Positions 28,029 through 38,310 are shown, counted from the stretch's first letter. The stretch is 64,000 nucleotides of DNA from Glycomyces harbinensis (GCF_900101745.1 NZ_FNAD01000021.1:1-64000); one strand, 5' to 3'. Program-made: numbers and translations. Notes: generated from the letters alone by a model not told the origin.

Positions 28029-28038
28029 TTGTCGACAA
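28029..28038. promoter_or_regulatory. Candidate operator for the GntR regulator
   Basis: TTGTCGACAA is a perfect 10-base palindrome in the 202-base gap between the regulator and the importer operon, about 60 bases before the ehuB-like start. FCD-type GntR proteins bind short palindromes of the form TNGTNNNACNA, which this fits well. Binding is inference. Confidence 0.45.
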
Positions 28039-28098
28039 ACTTACAATAGAACGTTAGGGTCGGCAAGACACCGGAGTAGACCTCAGGAGGCGACCATC

Positions 28099-29001
28099 GT
28101 GTCGAACGAACCGCATCTCAACCGCCGCAGCCTGTTCAGAGGCTCCGCTGTCGGAGTCGCCGCGCTCGGGCTCGCCGCCTGCTCGCGGACGGACGACGGC
28201 AGCGGCGACGGCCTGCTCAAGGAGGCGCAGGACGGCGGCACCATTCGCGTCGCCTACGCCGACGAGGCCCCGTACGCCTACACCGGCGACGACGGGTCCG
28301 TCACCGGGCAATCGGTGGACACCCAGGTCTACCTGCTCGACCAGCTGGGGATCAAGGCCGACCAGATCGAGTGGAAGCTCACCGAGTGGGACTCGCTCAT
28401 CACCGGCCTGGGCACCAACCACGACATGGTCATCGCCGGGATGTACATCACGCCGGAGCGCTGCGAGGCCGTGGCCTTCGCCAACCCCGACTACGTGATG
28501 CCCGACGCGCTCATGGTCCCGGCCGGCAACCCCGGCGGCTACACCGACTTCAACACCATGGCCGAGGGCGACGGCGTCATCGGCGTCATGAACGGGACCA
28601 GCGAGCACGAGATCGCCGACGCGATCTACGGCGAGGACCGCATCAACGTGCAGGCCAACCTCGACTCGCTCATCCTCGAACTCAAGGCCGGCCGCTGCGA
28701 CGCGATCGCGCTGACCAGCGCGAACCTGCGCCTCGCCGCCGACGCGGATGCAGAGGTCGAGGTGACCGAGGGGTTCTGGCTGGTCGACCCCGAGACCGGC
28801 GAGGACATCATCGGCGCCGGCGCGGCCGTGTTCCAGCCGAACGACTCGGACTTCCGCGACGCGGTCAACGAGGAGCTGGAGAAACTCCTCGCCGACGACG
28901 CGAAATGGGAGGAGCTGACCGGCCCGTACGGCTTCACGCTCGAAGAGAACCACCCGGAGGGCCTCACGGCCGAGGACCTCTGCCCGGACACCTACCAGTA
29001 G
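28099..29001 (+). CDS. ehuB: ABC importer solute-binding lipoprotein, ectoine/hydroxyectoine type
   Basis: The 300-residue product is a family-3 (amino-acid type) solute-binding protein. It has a twin-arginine-like N-terminus (NRRSLFRGS) and a lipobox (LGLAAC), so it is a lipoprotein anchored outside the membrane. The segments IRVAYADEAPYAY, DMVIAGMYITPERCEAVAFANPDY and the C-terminal GPYGFTLEENHP resemble EhuB of ectoine/hydroxyectoine uptake systems. AGGAGG 8 bases before GTG 28099 fixes the start. It heads a tight four-gene operon. The substrate assignment rests on remembered family likeness; a polar amino acid is the alternative. Confidence 0.8.
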   Translation: MSNEPHLNRRSLFRGSAVGVAALGLAACSRTDDGSGDGLLKEAQDGGTIRVAYADEAPYAYTGDDGSVTGQSVDTQVYLLDQLGIKADQIEWKLTEWDSLITGLGTNHDMVIAGMYITPERCEAVAFANPDYVMPDALMVPAGNPGGYTDFNTMAEGDGVIGVMNGTSEHEIADAIYGEDRINVQANLDSLILELKAGRCDAIALTSANLRLAADADAEVEVTEGFWLVDPETGEDIIGAGAAVFQPNDSDFRDAVNEELEKLLADDAKWEELTGPYGFTLEENHPEGLTAEDLCPDTYQ

Positions 29002-29010
29002 GAGGCCGGC

Positions 29011-29733
29011 ATGGACTTCCAAGCGGTCATCGAATCACTCCCCCGATACGGCGAACCGCTCCTGGTCACGATCGGGGTCACCGTCGCCTCGGCGGCGCTG
29101 GCGCTCGTCCTCGCGTTCACGCTCGGACTCATGACGGGCTCCCGCCGCCTCGCGGTCCGCACCCCGGCCCGGGTGTTCGTGGAGTTCTTCCGCGGCTCCT
29201 CGGTGGTGGTGCAGCTCTTCTGGTTCGCGTTCGCGATGCCGGTGGTGCTGGGCATCCAGTTCGACTACCTCATCGTCGCCGGGATCATCGCCCTCGGTTT
29301 CAACTACGGCGCCTACTCCTCGGAGGTCGTGCGCGGCGCGATCGCGGCCGTCCCGAAGGGGCAGCTGGAGGCCGCCACGGCGCTCAACCTCACCCCGTCC
29401 CAGAAGATGCGGCTCGTGGTCCTCCCCCAGGCCTGGCCCGAGATGATCCCCTCGCTGTGCGCGTTCGCGATCATGCTGCTGAAGGCCTCGGCCCTGGTGT
29501 CGGTCATCGGCATCCTCGACATCACCTGGCTCGCCGGGCTCCTGGGCAAGCAGCCCGGGCAGGACCGGCTGCTGCACTACGGCGTCGTCCTGGTGATCTA
29601 CTTCATCCTCGCCTGGCTCATCTGGACCGGCATGCGGGCCCTCGAACGCAAGGCCAAGCGCGGCCTGGGGATCGACGCGAAGCCCGCCAAGGGCCGCCTG
29701 GCCCCGGCCGTGGCCGAAGGAGGTGCCCTCTGA
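29011..29733 (+). CDS. ehuC: ABC importer permease, ectoine/hydroxyectoine type (EhuC-like)
   Basis: The 240-residue protein is a HisM/GlnP-type permease with about five membrane segments. The cytoplasmic EAA loop is clear (AIAAVPKGQLEAATALNLTPSQKMRLVVLPQA), which contacts the ATPase. The entry motif FFRGSSVVVQLFWFAF is typical for polar amino-acid-like importers. It starts 9 bases after the binding-protein gene, with AGGAGG upstream, and its stop overlaps the next start by one base (TGATG). It forms a heterodimer with the next permease. Confidence 0.88.
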   Translation: MDFQAVIESLPRYGEPLLVTIGVTVASAALALVLAFTLGLMTGSRRLAVRTPARVFVEFFRGSSVVVQLFWFAFAMPVVLGIQFDYLIVAGIIALGFNYGAYSSEVVRGAIAAVPKGQLEAATALNLTPSQKMRLVVLPQAWPEMIPSLCAFAIMLLKASALVSVIGILDITWLAGLLGKQPGQDRLLHYGVVLVIYFILAWLIWTGMRALERKAKRGLGIDAKPAKGRLAPAVAEGGAL

Positions 29734-30404
29734 TGCAGACCCAATGGAGCAACGAGACCCTCCGGGAGATCTTCCCGGCGATCTGGGACGGCTTCCTGGT
29801 GGTCCTCCAGGTCACGCTCGTGGCCGGGGTCATCGCGATCGTGCTGGGCCTGTTCGTCGCCATCGGCGAGCGCAACGGGCCCGTGTGGCTGCGCCGGCCC
29901 CTGGGCGCCCTCTTCCAGTTCGTCCGCAACACCCCGCTGCTGGTGCAGGTGCTCATCGTCTGGACGGCGACGAGCCTCTACATCAACCCCGAGTGGAGCG
30001 CGTTCGCCGTCGGCTCGGCCGTGCTCGGCGTGCACTACGCGTCCTACACCTCGGAGTCCTACCGGGCCGGGATCGACGCGATCCCCAAGGGCCAGTGGGA
30101 GGCCGCGACGGCCTTGAACCTCCCGGCCCGCCGGGTCTGGGGAGCGGTGGTCCTGCCGCAGATGGCGCGGCGCTCCGCGGCCGCCGTCGGCAACTGGATC
30201 ATCGCCATGTTCAAGGAGGTCCCGACCCTGTTCGTCATCGGCGTCATGGAGATGATCGCCGAGGCCAGGGCCTTCCAAGGCCAGCACTACACCGGTGCCG
30301 TCGAGGGGTACACCCTCGCGGGCCTGCTGTTCCTGGCCGCCTCGTATCCCGTGGCGGTCGCGATGCGGAGATTGGAGATTCGCCTTGCAAAGTCCAATTA
30401 CTGA
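29733..30404 (+). CDS. ehuD: ABC importer permease, ectoine/hydroxyectoine type (EhuD-like)
   Basis: The 223-residue protein is the second HisM/GlnP-type permease. It has about five membrane segments, the entry motif FVRNTPLLVQVLIVW and the EAA loop GIDAIPKGQWEAATALNLPARRVWGAVVLPQ. Its start overlaps the stop of the preceding permease, so the two are translationally coupled and should be made in equal amounts. Its last 20 bases overlap the start of the ATPase gene. The upstream reading frame in the same phase is not protein-like. Confidence 0.88.
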   Translation: MQTQWSNETLREIFPAIWDGFLVVLQVTLVAGVIAIVLGLFVAIGERNGPVWLRRPLGALFQFVRNTPLLVQVLIVWTATSLYINPEWSAFAVGSAVLGVHYASYTSESYRAGIDAIPKGQWEAATALNLPARRVWGAVVLPQMARRSAAAVGNWIIAMFKEVPTLFVIGVMEMIAEARAFQGQHYTGAVEGYTLAGLLFLAASYPVAVAMRRLEIRLAKSNY

Positions 30405-31209
30405 TCCGAGCGGCGCCGAGCCGCTGATCGAGTTCGACCGCGTCGACAAGTCCTTCGGGGACCTCAAGGTCCTCGACAAGCTCAACTTCCGGGTGGACCC
30501 CGGCGAGCGCGTGACGCTCATCGGGCCCTCCGGTTCGGGCAAGACCACGATCCTCAGGCTCCTGATGACCCTGGAGAAGGTCACCCCGACCGCGGACCCG
30601 GAGACCGAGGGCGGCGTCATCTACGTCGAGGGCAAGCCCTACTCCCACATGGAGAAGGGCGGGAAGCTCGTGCCCGCTTCCGAGCGGTGGCTGCGCCAGC
30701 GCCGCTCGCGCGTCGGCATGGTGTTCCAGCAGTTCAACCTGTTCCCGAACATGAAGGTGCTGCGCAACGTCACCGAGGCGCAGGTCCACGTCGCGGGCCG
30801 CTCCAAGGCCGAGGCCGAGGCCAAGGCCGGGGAGCTGCTCGAACTGGTGGGCCTGTCGGAGAAGGCCGACGAGTACCCCGCGCGCCTCTCCGGCGGCCAG
30901 CAGCAGCGCGTCGCCATCGCCCGCGCCCTGGCGATGGACCCGGACATCCTGCTGCTCGACGAGGTCACCAGCGCGCTCGACCCCGAGCTCGTCGCCGACG
31001 TCCTCGCCGTGCTGCGCGACGTCGCCGAGACCACCAGCATCACCATGCTGTGCGTGACCCACGAGATGGGCTTCGCGCGCGACGTCTCCAACCGGGTCCT
31101 GATGTTCGACAATGGGCAGATCGTCGAGCAGGGGGCCCCCGAGGCCATCTTCTCTGAGCCGCAAGAAGCCCGGACGCAGGACTTCCTCCGGGCAGTGCTC
31201 GCGGAGTAG
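30385..31209 (+). CDS. ehuA: ABC importer ATP-binding subunit, ectoine/hydroxyectoine type (EhuA-like)
   Basis: The ~274-residue product is a polar-amino-acid-type ABC ATPase with Walker A (GPSGSGKTT), Q-loop (GMVFQQFNLFPNMKV), signature (LSGGQQQRVAIARAL), Walker B (ILLLDEVTSALDP) and switch His (CVTHEMGFAR). I place the start at TTG 30385, with GGAG seven bases before it; it overlaps ehuD by 20 bases. No ATG or GTG fits as well, since the core fold begins at LIEFDRVDKSFG. An insert of ~15 residues between Walker A and the Q-loop (VIYVEGKPYSHMEKGG) is present. A T-rich-tailed hairpin ends the operon. Confidence 0.88.
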   Translation: MQSPITDPSGAEPLIEFDRVDKSFGDLKVLDKLNFRVDPGERVTLIGPSGSGKTTILRLLMTLEKVTPTADPETEGGVIYVEGKPYSHMEKGGKLVPASERWLRQRRSRVGMVFQQFNLFPNMKVLRNVTEAQVHVAGRSKAEAEAKAGELLELVGLSEKADEYPARLSGGQQQRVAIARALAMDPDILLLDEVTSALDPELVADVLAVLRDVAETTSITMLCVTHEMGFARDVSNRVLMFDNGQIVEQGAPEAIFSEPQEARTQDFLRAVLAE

Positions 31210-31251
31210 CATTGGAGTCTCCTCCATCCTTGGAGAGTGTTAGGGGTGTTC

Positions 31252-31290
31252 GAGGGGGGCGGTCATGAGGGGTTATCGACCGCCCTCCTC
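31252..31290 (+). terminator. Intrinsic terminator after the Ehu-like operon
   Basis: A 13-bp stem with one G-T pair and a 13-base loop is followed by ATTCTTTTC. It is the clearest classical intrinsic terminator in the window. Confidence 0.8.
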
Positions 31291-31421
31291 ATTCTTTTCG
31301 CCCGCATTCGGTCCTGAGACCTGCGAGAAGCGGCCGGGTGCGCACTCCGCGCGCGGGTCGCGAGTGGCAGAATCAGTCTCCGTGCAAGCACGCCGATTCC
31401 GCCGATCCGAAAAGTGAGCCG

Positions 31422-32102
31422 ATGAACTTGTTCGGTAGAGGTGAACGCCCCACCGAGGAGACCGTGGCCGTGATCGGCCTGGGCCGGTTCGGCTCGGCCG
31501 TCGCCGAGTCCCTCACCAGGCTCGGCCACGAGGTCCTCGCGATCGACGAGCGCCCCGAGATCGTCCAGCGCGCCTCCGAGACCCTCACCCACGTGGTGCA
31601 GGCCGACTCGACCGAGTCGGCGGTCCTGGGCCAGCTGGGCATCGGCGAGTTCGACCACGTCGTGGTCGCGATCGGCACCGACATCGAGGCGAGCGTCCTC
31701 ACCGTCCTGGCCTGCGAGGAGGTCGGCGTCCGCGAGATCTGGGCGAAGGCCATCAACGCCAAGCACGGCCAGATCCTCCACCGCACCGGCGCCCACCACG
31801 TGGTCTACCCGGAGGCGGCCATGGGCGAGCGGGTCGCGCACCTGGTGAGCGGCAAGATGCTCGACTTCATCGAGTTCGACGACGGCTTCGCGATCGTCAA
31901 GACCAAGGCGCCGGCCGAGGCGATCGGCAAGACCCTCGCCGAGTCGCGCCTGCGCTCCAAGTACGGGGTGACCGTGGTCGGCGTCAAGCAGTCGGGCGAG
32001 GACTTCACCTACGCCACCCCGGACACGGTCGTCGCCGAGGGCGACACCCTCATCGTCTCCGGCGCGACCACCAAGGTCGAGGCCTTCGCCTCCACCACCT
32101 GA
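31422..32102 (+). CDS. ktrA: Potassium channel regulatory subunit KtrA/TrkA type
   Basis: The 226-residue protein is an RCK (regulator of K+ conductance) subunit. An N-terminal Rossmann domain has GLGRFGSAVAESL with the acidic residue for nucleotide ribose (LAIDERPE) and the ADSTE motif. A C-terminal RCK_C domain (from MLDFIEFDDGFAIVKTKAP) follows. The single RCK unit and length match KtrA, not the two-domain TrkA of enteric bacteria. It binds NAD(H) or ATP/ADP and gates the membrane subunit encoded next, from which it is separated by a single base. Start ATG 31422. Confidence 0.9.
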   Translation: MNLFGRGERPTEETVAVIGLGRFGSAVAESLTRLGHEVLAIDERPEIVQRASETLTHVVQADSTESAVLGQLGIGEFDHVVVAIGTDIEASVLTVLACEEVGVREIWAKAINAKHGQILHRTGAHHVVYPEAAMGERVAHLVSGKMLDFIEFDDGFAIVKTKAPAEAIGKTLAESRLRSKYGVTVVGVKQSGEDFTYATPDTVVAEGDTLIVSGATTKVEAFASTT

Positions 32103-32103
32103 C

Positions 32104-33450
32104 ATGACCGCACGCGTCAAGGCGTTCTTCAGCCACCCCGCCCGGCTCATCCCGCTGCTGTTCATGGCCGTGATCCTCGGGTCGACCCTGGTGCTCATGC
32201 TGCCGGTCGCCTCCGTGGACCCCGGCTCGACCTCGATCACCGACGCGCTGTTCACCGCCACGTCGGCGGTGTCGGTCACCGGCCTGGGCGTGCTGGACAC
32301 GCCCGTCCACTGGAGCTGGTTCGGCGAGTTCGTCATCATGCTGAGCTTCCAGATCGGCGGACTGGGCATCATGACCAGCGCGGTCCTGGTGGGCCTGTTG
32401 GTGTCGAGCAGGCTGGGCCTGCGCACCAAGCTCGCGACCCAGATGGAGATCAGCAAGGCGCTGAGCCTGGGCGACGTCAAGGCCGTGCTGCTGCGCACGG
32501 TCGTGTTCTCCTTCATCGTCGAGGCCGCGGTCGCGCTCGTGCTCGCGATCCGCTTCAGCTCGTACGGCTTCGGCTTCGGCGACGCGGTCTGGTACGGCGT
32601 CTTCCACGCGGTGAGCTCGTTCAACAGCGCCGGCTTCGCACTGTTCTCCGACTCGCTCATGAGCTACGCGACCGACCCGTGGATCTGCCTGCCACTGTGC
32701 TTCGCGACGATCCTCGGCGGGCTCGGCATGCCCGTCATCTTCGAGATGACCCGCCGCCGCTGGGGCCGCAAGCAGTGGTCGGTGCACACCAAGCTCACCC
32801 TCGCCGGCTCGGGCATCCTGCTCTTCGGCGGCTGGATCGCGTACCTGCTGTTCGAATGGTCGAACCCGGCCACGTTCGGCCAGTGGCCCTGGTACGACCG
32901 GCTGCTGCCGGCGTTCTTCCAGTCCTCCATGGTCCGCGCCGCGGGCCTGAACTCCGTCGACATCGGCCAGATGAACGACGACTCGCTGCTGGCCTCGATC
33001 ATCCTCATGTTCATCGGCGGCGGCTCGGCCTCCACGGCCGGCGGCATCAAGGTCACCACGTTCTTCGTGCTGCTGCTGGTGATCTGGGCCGAGGTCCGCG
33101 GCGAGCCCGACGTCACGGTCTTCCGCCACCGCATCAGCCCCGCGGTCGTCCGCGAGGCGCTCACCGTGGCACTGGTCTACGTGGCCTGCAACGCCTTCGG
33201 GATCTTCCTCATGCAGCGCTTCGAACCCGACCTGGACCTGATGTCGATCATGTTCGAGGTCACCAGCGCGCTGGCGACGCTCGGCCAGTCCACCGGCGTC
33301 ACCTACGACCTGTCCGAGCCCTCCAAGTGGCTGCTGACGATCGCGATGTACACCGGCCGCGTCGGGCCGGTCCTCTTCGCGGCCTCGCTGGCCCTGCGCA
33401 CCCGCCACCGCCTGTACCGATACCCGGAAGGACGGCCGCTCGTGGGCTGA
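32104..33450 (+). CDS. ktrB: Potassium uptake membrane subunit KtrB/TrkH type
   Basis: The 448-residue product is a Trk/Ktr-type K+ translocating subunit of four membrane-pore-membrane repeats. The four filter glycines are seen in SVTGLGVLD, SSFNSAGFAL, STAGGIKVTT and LGQSTGVTYD. The length (about 450) and lack of the extra N-terminal pair fit KtrB. It starts one base after the ktrA stop codon, which is the normal partner arrangement. Together with the neighbouring Ehu-like importer it suggests an osmotic adaptation cluster (inference). Confidence 0.92.
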   Translation: MTARVKAFFSHPARLIPLLFMAVILGSTLVLMLPVASVDPGSTSITDALFTATSAVSVTGLGVLDTPVHWSWFGEFVIMLSFQIGGLGIMTSAVLVGLLVSSRLGLRTKLATQMEISKALSLGDVKAVLLRTVVFSFIVEAAVALVLAIRFSSYGFGFGDAVWYGVFHAVSSFNSAGFALFSDSLMSYATDPWICLPLCFATILGGLGMPVIFEMTRRRWGRKQWSVHTKLTLAGSGILLFGGWIAYLLFEWSNPATFGQWPWYDRLLPAFFQSSMVRAAGLNSVDIGQMNDDSLLASIILMFIGGGSASTAGGIKVTTFFVLLLVIWAEVRGEPDVTVFRHRISPAVVREALTVALVYVACNAFGIFLMQRFEPDLDLMSIMFEVTSALATLGQSTGVTYDLSEPSKWLLTIAMYTGRVGPVLFAASLALRTRHRLYRYPEGRPLVG

Positions 33451-33560
33451 TCGGCCGACCCTCGAAGTGAGCCCCGCCTCACGAGGCCCCCCACCGACAA
33501 GCGAAGATGGTCCCAGCACGCCGCAGCGCGGATCGTCGCCCCCAGAAAGGACGCCCCCCG

Positions 33561-35984
33561 ATGTCCCGTAAAGCCCGGCAGCGCACCAGTCGTCTCCCCA
33601 TCCGCATGCAGTTGATGCTGCCGATCGCAGCGGCGCTGATGGGAATGCTGGTGCTCGGGCTCTTCCAGACGGTGAACGTGTGGGACGAATACCAGAACGC
33701 GACCGACGCCGAAGTGCTCGCCGACCTCTCCAAGTCCCTCAACAAGACCCTCGACGTGCACCAGGCCGAGGCCGGGCCGCTGATGGCCTCGGTCATCAAC
33801 GGCGGCGGCGGCGCGTTCGACGCCGCGGTGGCCCGCCGCGAGACCGACTGGGCCTTCGAGGACCTGGAGGCGACCGCCGACGCGGCGATCCAGCGCTTCC
33901 CCGATCTCGAGGACGACCTCGAGACCCTGTTCGACAAGGCCGCCGACCTCCAGGAGGCGCGCACCGCGTTCGACCTGCTCTCCTCGGGCGACGCCGAGTT
34001 CAGCGACGACGACGTCGAGGCCGCGTACCTGGTCTACCGCAACGTCGCCGACCAGATCGTCGGCGTCGCCGCGATCCTGCCGAGGCTGGTGAACGACGCG
34101 CAGGTCTCGGCGCACCTGGACTCCCTGGCCGCGGTCATGCAGGCCAGCCGCATCGCCGCCGAGATCCAGTTCACCGTGGCCGCCGACCTGGCGCTGCTGA
34201 GCGAGAACGGCGAGGTCGTGGTCGGGCGCGCCGAGCTCGCGACGGTGTCCTACCTGTCGGGGTCCTTCGACCGCCAGATCGTGGAGTTCCAGGCGAACGC
34301 CTCCACCGAGACCAGCTCGGTCTACAAGGAGGCCATGGACTCCGAGGAGGTCGCCGACGCGCAGCTGGCGCTCGGGATCTACCTGCGCGGCAACATCCCC
34401 ACGATCACCCCCGAGGACTTCTCGGCCGGGCAGGGCGTGGTCGTGGCCGCGCTCGACACGACCCAGATCTCGGTCATGGACTCGATGGAGGACGACGTCA
34501 CCGCGATGCGCGACGCCGCCTCCCGGACCCTGCTGACCACGTTCGCGCTGGTGATCGTCCTGGCGCTGACGGCGATCATCTCCGCGGCGATGCTCGCGCG
34601 GCGCATCAGCCTGCGCGTCGACGGCGTCCGAGAGGCGACCCTGACCGCCGCGTACGACACGCTGCCCAAGACCGTGGCCGCGGTGTCCCAGGCCGCCAAC
34701 GCCGACGAGGTGGACCGGCTGCTCCAGGCCGCGAAGCGCCAGACGCTCATGTCGGGCGACTCGCGCTACGCCGACGAGCTCGACAGCCTCGCCGAGGCCT
34801 TCAGCGCCGCGCACCACCAGGCCCTGCGCCAGACCGCGAACCAGGCCCTGCTGCGCATCGACGTCGAGGCGATGATGAAGACGCTCGCCCGCCGCGGGCA
34901 GAGCCTCATCCGCCGCCAGCAGCAGGTCATGGAATCCCTTGTGGAGGACGCCGGGGGCGACGCGGTCCCCGACGAGTGGCGCAGCGTCTACCACCTGCTC
35001 GCGCGCATGCGCCGCAACGAGGAGAACCTGCTCCTGCTCGCCGGCGGCGACCCGCAGCGGCGCTACAACCACCCCTCGGGGCTGGAGCTGATCATCCGCG
35101 ACGCCGTGGCCGAGATCGAGGACGCCGGCCGCGTCCTGGTCGAGAACCAGGTCGCGGCCCGCCTGGAGACCAAGCCCGCCGGCGACCTGGTGCGCATCCT
35201 CGCCGAGCTGCTCGACAACGCCGCCGCGTACTCCCCGCCGACCCAGTCGGTCCGGGTGACCTCGCGGCGCTCGGGTTCGGAGATCGTCATCTCCATCGCC
35301 GACGACGGCATCGGCCTCGCGCCCGAGCCGATGGCCGCGATCAACCGCCGCCTGGCCGAGCCGACGCAGCTCACCTCGGAGCTCACCGCGACGATGGGCC
35401 TGCTCGTGGTCGGCCGGCTCGCGGCCGAGCACTCGATCAGCGTCCAGCTGCACTCGACCATGGGCAAGGGCACGCTCGCGCTGGTGCGCATCCCGGCGAG
35501 CGCGCACGCCGAGGACCCGGTCGGCCTCAACCCGGACGGCTCCGGCGGCTCGGCCGCGCGCCTGGCGCTGTCGGCCCGCGCCGCGAACCTGCCGGTCACC
35601 GGGACGGGCGCCGAGGCGGCCGCGCCGAGCGCCGTCGAGCCGATCGTGCCGCGTCCGCGCAAGGCCGGGTCCGCTCCCGAACCGCGCCCTGTAGCTGGGA
35701 CGACACGCGGCGGAGCCAACGGCGCGAGGCCCCCTGCGGGCCCCGCTCCCGAGACGCTGGATGTTACCTTCAGGAAGGTGAACAGAGCACTCGAAACCTC
35801 AGGCAGGGTCAACGGCGCCGAACTGCCCCGTCGCGCGCCAGGTTCCCGGCTGCTCCCAGGCTCCGTTCCCAGCCCGCGCGCGGGCGGCGGCGGAGCCGAC
35901 CTCGACCCTGCCGAGATCCGGGACCGGCTCGCCGGTTTCGCCTCCGGCATCGCGGCGGCCGCCGCGCACGAACAACGCCAATAG
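33561..35984 (+). CDS. Conservon-type sensor histidine kinase-like protein (CvnA-like)
   Basis: The 807-residue product has a first membrane segment near residues 15-35 ([20 protein letters not shown]), a ~285-residue all-helical extracytoplasmic domain of nitrate-sensor (NIT) type and a second membrane segment at ~323-345. A linker, an H-box-like helix ([20 protein letters not shown], ~475) and a HATPase domain (N-box [27 protein letters not shown]) follow, then an Ala/Pro-rich tail. The MRRNEENLL block is typical of CvnA proteins, which usually have LDHLATRMRRN; here Tyr replaces the Asp before His. ATG 33561 has AAGGA upstream. A roadblock gene follows, as in conservons. Confidence 0.88.
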   Translation: MSRKARQRTSRLPIRMQLMLPIAAALMGMLVLGLFQTVNVWDEYQNATDAEVLADLSKSLNKTLDVHQAEAGPLMASVINGGGGAFDAAVARRETDWAFEDLEATADAAIQRFPDLEDDLETLFDKAADLQEARTAFDLLSSGDAEFSDDDVEAAYLVYRNVADQIVGVAAILPRLVNDAQVSAHLDSLAAVMQASRIAAEIQFTVAADLALLSENGEVVVGRAELATVSYLSGSFDRQIVEFQANASTETSSVYKEAMDSEEVADAQLALGIYLRGNIPTITPEDFSAGQGVVVAALDTTQISVMDSMEDDVTAMRDAASRTLLTTFALVIVLALTAIISAAMLARRISLRVDGVREATLTAAYDTLPKTVAAVSQAANADEVDRLLQAAKRQTLMSGDSRYADELDSLAEAFSAAHHQALRQTANQALLRIDVEAMMKTLARRGQSLIRRQQQVMESLVEDAGGDAVPDEWRSVYHLLARMRRNEENLLLLAGGDPQRRYNHPSGLELIIRDAVAEIEDAGRVLVENQVAARLETKPAGDLVRILAELLDNAAAYSPPTQSVRVTSRRSGSEIVISIADDGIGLAPEPMAAINRRLAEPTQLTSELTATMGLLVVGRLAAEHSISVQLHSTMGKGTLALVRIPASAHAEDPVGLNPDGSGGSAARLALSARAANLPVTGTGAEAAAPSAVEPIVPRPRKAGSAPEPRPVAGTTRGGANGARPPAGPAPETLDVTFRKVNRALETSGRVNGAELPRRAPGSRLLPGSVPSPRAGGGGADLDPAEIRDRLAGFASGIAAAAAHEQRQ

Positions 35985-35995
35985 AAAGCAGCGAG

Positions 35996-36400
35996 ATGGA
36001 TAGCAAGGACAAGAACGTCGGTGAACTCGACTGGCTCCTGACCTCCTTCGTGGAGAAGGTCCCGGACGTCTCCGAGGCGCTCACGGTCTCCGTCGACGGC
36101 CTCGCCATCGCCGCCTCGCGCGGCCTGTCGACCGACAGGGCCGACCAGCTCGCCGCCATCACCTCGGGCCTCGCGAGCCTGACGACCGGCGCCGCCAAGG
36201 TGCTGGACGCCGGCCGCATCCGCCAGTCCGTCATCGACATGGACGAGGGCGTGCTGCTGCTCATGGCCGTCGGCGACCGCGCCCAGCTCGCCGTGCTGGC
36301 CAACGCCGGCTGCGACCTCGGCCAGGTGGGCTATGAGACCGCGCTGCTGGTCAAGCGGGTCTACGCCGCGCTGGAGCCCGACGCCCGCACGGGCATGTAG
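35996..36400 (+). CDS. Roadblock/LC7-domain protein (CvnB-like)
   Basis: The 134-residue protein is a roadblock/LC7 domain ([60 protein letters not shown] end), the bacterial MglB/CvnB fold that forms dimers and regulates small GTPases. It starts 11 bases after the sensor-kinase gene. In conservons it is followed by cvnC (DUF742) and cvnD (a GTPase). Here the next gene is ctaD, so the expected partners are absent from this place. Confidence 0.92.
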   Translation: MDSKDKNVGELDWLLTSFVEKVPDVSEALTVSVDGLAIAASRGLSTDRADQLAAITSGLASLTTGAAKVLDAGRIRQSVIDMDEGVLLLMAVGDRAQLAVLANAGCDLGQVGYETALLVKRVYAALEPDARTGM

Positions 36401-36633
36401 ACCGTAGGAGATTCCTCACCCGCGCGCGGCCGCTTCCGGCGGCCGCCCGCGCACCTCCGCCCTTCCCGCCCGAGCGCGGTGCTCCGCACCGCAGTCGACC
36501 TGCGACGACCACCGAACCCGCACGGTCCGATCACCCTCCGCCACGCCGCATCGGCATCGCCCCTCCGCGTCGATGCCCTTTCGCGGCGCTATGCTGCGTT
36601 CGCTACCTGGAAAATGAATCTGGAGGCCCACAG

Positions 36634-38310
36634 GTGACCACGGTTGAGCCGAAGCTTGAGCCAACGCCTATCGTCGCGCGTCCCTGGCCGGTACGTCGCG
36701 AGCCGAACGGCTCCTGGCTCGCCCGCACACTCCGCACGACAGACGCGAAGCAGATCGGACTGCTGTACTTCGTCACGTCGTTCGCGTTCTTCGCCATCGG
36801 CGGCATCCTCGCCCTGCTGATCCGCGCGGAGCTGTTCCAGCCCGGACTCCAGATCGTGTCGTCGGAGCAGTTCAACCAGCTGTTCACGATGCACGGCACC
36901 ATCATGCTGCTGATGTTCGCGACGCCGATCGTGTTCGCGTTCGGCAACTACCTGGTGCCCTTGCAGATCGGCGCGCCCGACGTCGCGTTCCCGCGGCTGA
37001 ACGCCTTCGCGTACTGGCTGTACCTCCTCGGATCGATCCTCGCGGTCTCCGGGTTCATCACCCCCGGCGGCGCCGCCTCCTTCGGCTGGTTCGCCTACCA
37101 GCCGCTGTCGAACGCGGTCAACTCGCCGGGCATCGGCGCCGACATGTGGTTCGTCGGCCTGACCATCTCGGGCCTGGGCACCATCCTCGGCGCGGTCAAC
37201 ATGATCACCACGATCGTCACGATGCGCGCCCCGGGCATGCTCATGTTCCGGATGCCGATCTTCACGTGGAACATCCTCATCACCAGTCTCCTGATGGTCC
37301 TGGTGTTCCCGATCCTCGCCGCCGCGCTCCTCGCGGTCGTGGCCGACCGCCAGCTGGGCGCCCACGTCTTCGACTCCGAGACGGGCGGGGCGATCCTGTG
37401 GCAGCACCTGTTCTGGTTCTTCGGGCATCCAGAGGTGTACATCGTGGCGCTGCCGTTCTTCGGCATCGTCTCCGAGATCTTCCCGGTCTTCAGCCGCAAG
37501 CCCATCTTCGGCTACAAGACCCTCGTCGCCGCGACCCTCGCGATCGCGGGGCTCTCGATGGCCGTGTGGGCCCACCACATGTACGCGACCGGCTCGGTCA
37601 TGCTGCCGTTCTTCTCGCTCATGACCTTCCTGATCGCGGTCCCGACGGGCGTCAAGTTCTTCAACTGGATCTTCACGATGTGGAAGGGCCAGCTGACGTT
37701 CGAGGCGCCGATGCTGTTCAGCATCGGCTTCCTGGTGACGTTCCTCCTCGGCGGCCTCTCGGGCGTCCTGCTCGCCAGCCCGCCGGTCGACTTCCACGTC
37801 TCGGACTCCTACTTCGTGGTGGCGCACTTCCACTACGTCCTGTTCGGCACCATCGTGTTCGCCGTCTACGCCGGCGTGTACTTCTGGTTCCCGAAGGTCG
37901 CCGGGCGCATGTACGACGAGCGCCTCGCGAAGGTCCACTTCTGGCTGACGTTCATCGGCTTCCACGCCACGTTCCTGGTGCAGCACTGGCTCGGCGCCGA
38001 GGGCTTCCCCCGCCGCTACGCCGACTACCAGGCCACCGACGGCTACACCACGCTGAACATGATCTCCACCGTGGGCGCGTTCATCCTGGGCCTGTCGACG
38101 CTGCCGTTCATCTGGAACCTGTTCAAGTCCTGGAAGGCCGGGCGCGTGGTCGAGACCAACGACCCGTGGGGCTACGGCGGCTCGCTCGAGTGGGCGACCA
38201 GCTGCCCGCCGCCGCTGCGCAACTTCGACCGCCTCCCGCGCATCCGCTCGGAGCGCCCCGTCTTCGACGAGAAGTGGGGCCACCTGGTCAAGGAGGTCAA
38301 GGGTCACTGA
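36634..38310 (+). CDS. ctaD: Cytochrome c oxidase subunit I (aa3 type)
   Basis: The 558-residue protein is the haem-copper oxidase catalytic subunit with about twelve membrane segments. Ligands are visible: His87 (TMHGTIML) and His400 for haem a, His398 for haem a3, and His265, His314 and His315 for CuB. The His265-Tyr269 pair sits in [14 protein letters not shown]. The Glu/Tyr channel features and the [11 protein letters not shown] actinobacterial C-terminal segment are present. GTG 36634 has GGAGG upstream. It is a single gene with its own 3' hairpin. The other subunits (ctaC, ctaE, ctaF) are not in this window, as in many actinobacteria where ctaD is separate. Confidence 0.96.
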   Translation: MTTVEPKLEPTPIVARPWPVRREPNGSWLARTLRTTDAKQIGLLYFVTSFAFFAIGGILALLIRAELFQPGLQIVSSEQFNQLFTMHGTIMLLMFATPIVFAFGNYLVPLQIGAPDVAFPRLNAFAYWLYLLGSILAVSGFITPGGAASFGWFAYQPLSNAVNSPGIGADMWFVGLTISGLGTILGAVNMITTIVTMRAPGMLMFRMPIFTWNILITSLLMVLVFPILAAALLAVVADRQLGAHVFDSETGGAILWQHLFWFFGHPEVYIVALPFFGIVSEIFPVFSRKPIFGYKTLVAATLAIAGLSMAVWAHHMYATGSVMLPFFSLMTFLIAVPTGVKFFNWIFTMWKGQLTFEAPMLFSIGFLVTFLLGGLSGVLLASPPVDFHVSDSYFVVAHFHYVLFGTIVFAVYAGVYFWFPKVAGRMYDERLAKVHFWLTFIGFHATFLVQHWLGAEGFPRRYADYQATDGYTTLNMISTVGAFILGLSTLPFIWNLFKSWKAGRVVETNDPWGYGGSLEWATSCPPPLRNFDRLPRIRSERPVFDEKWGHLVKEVKGH

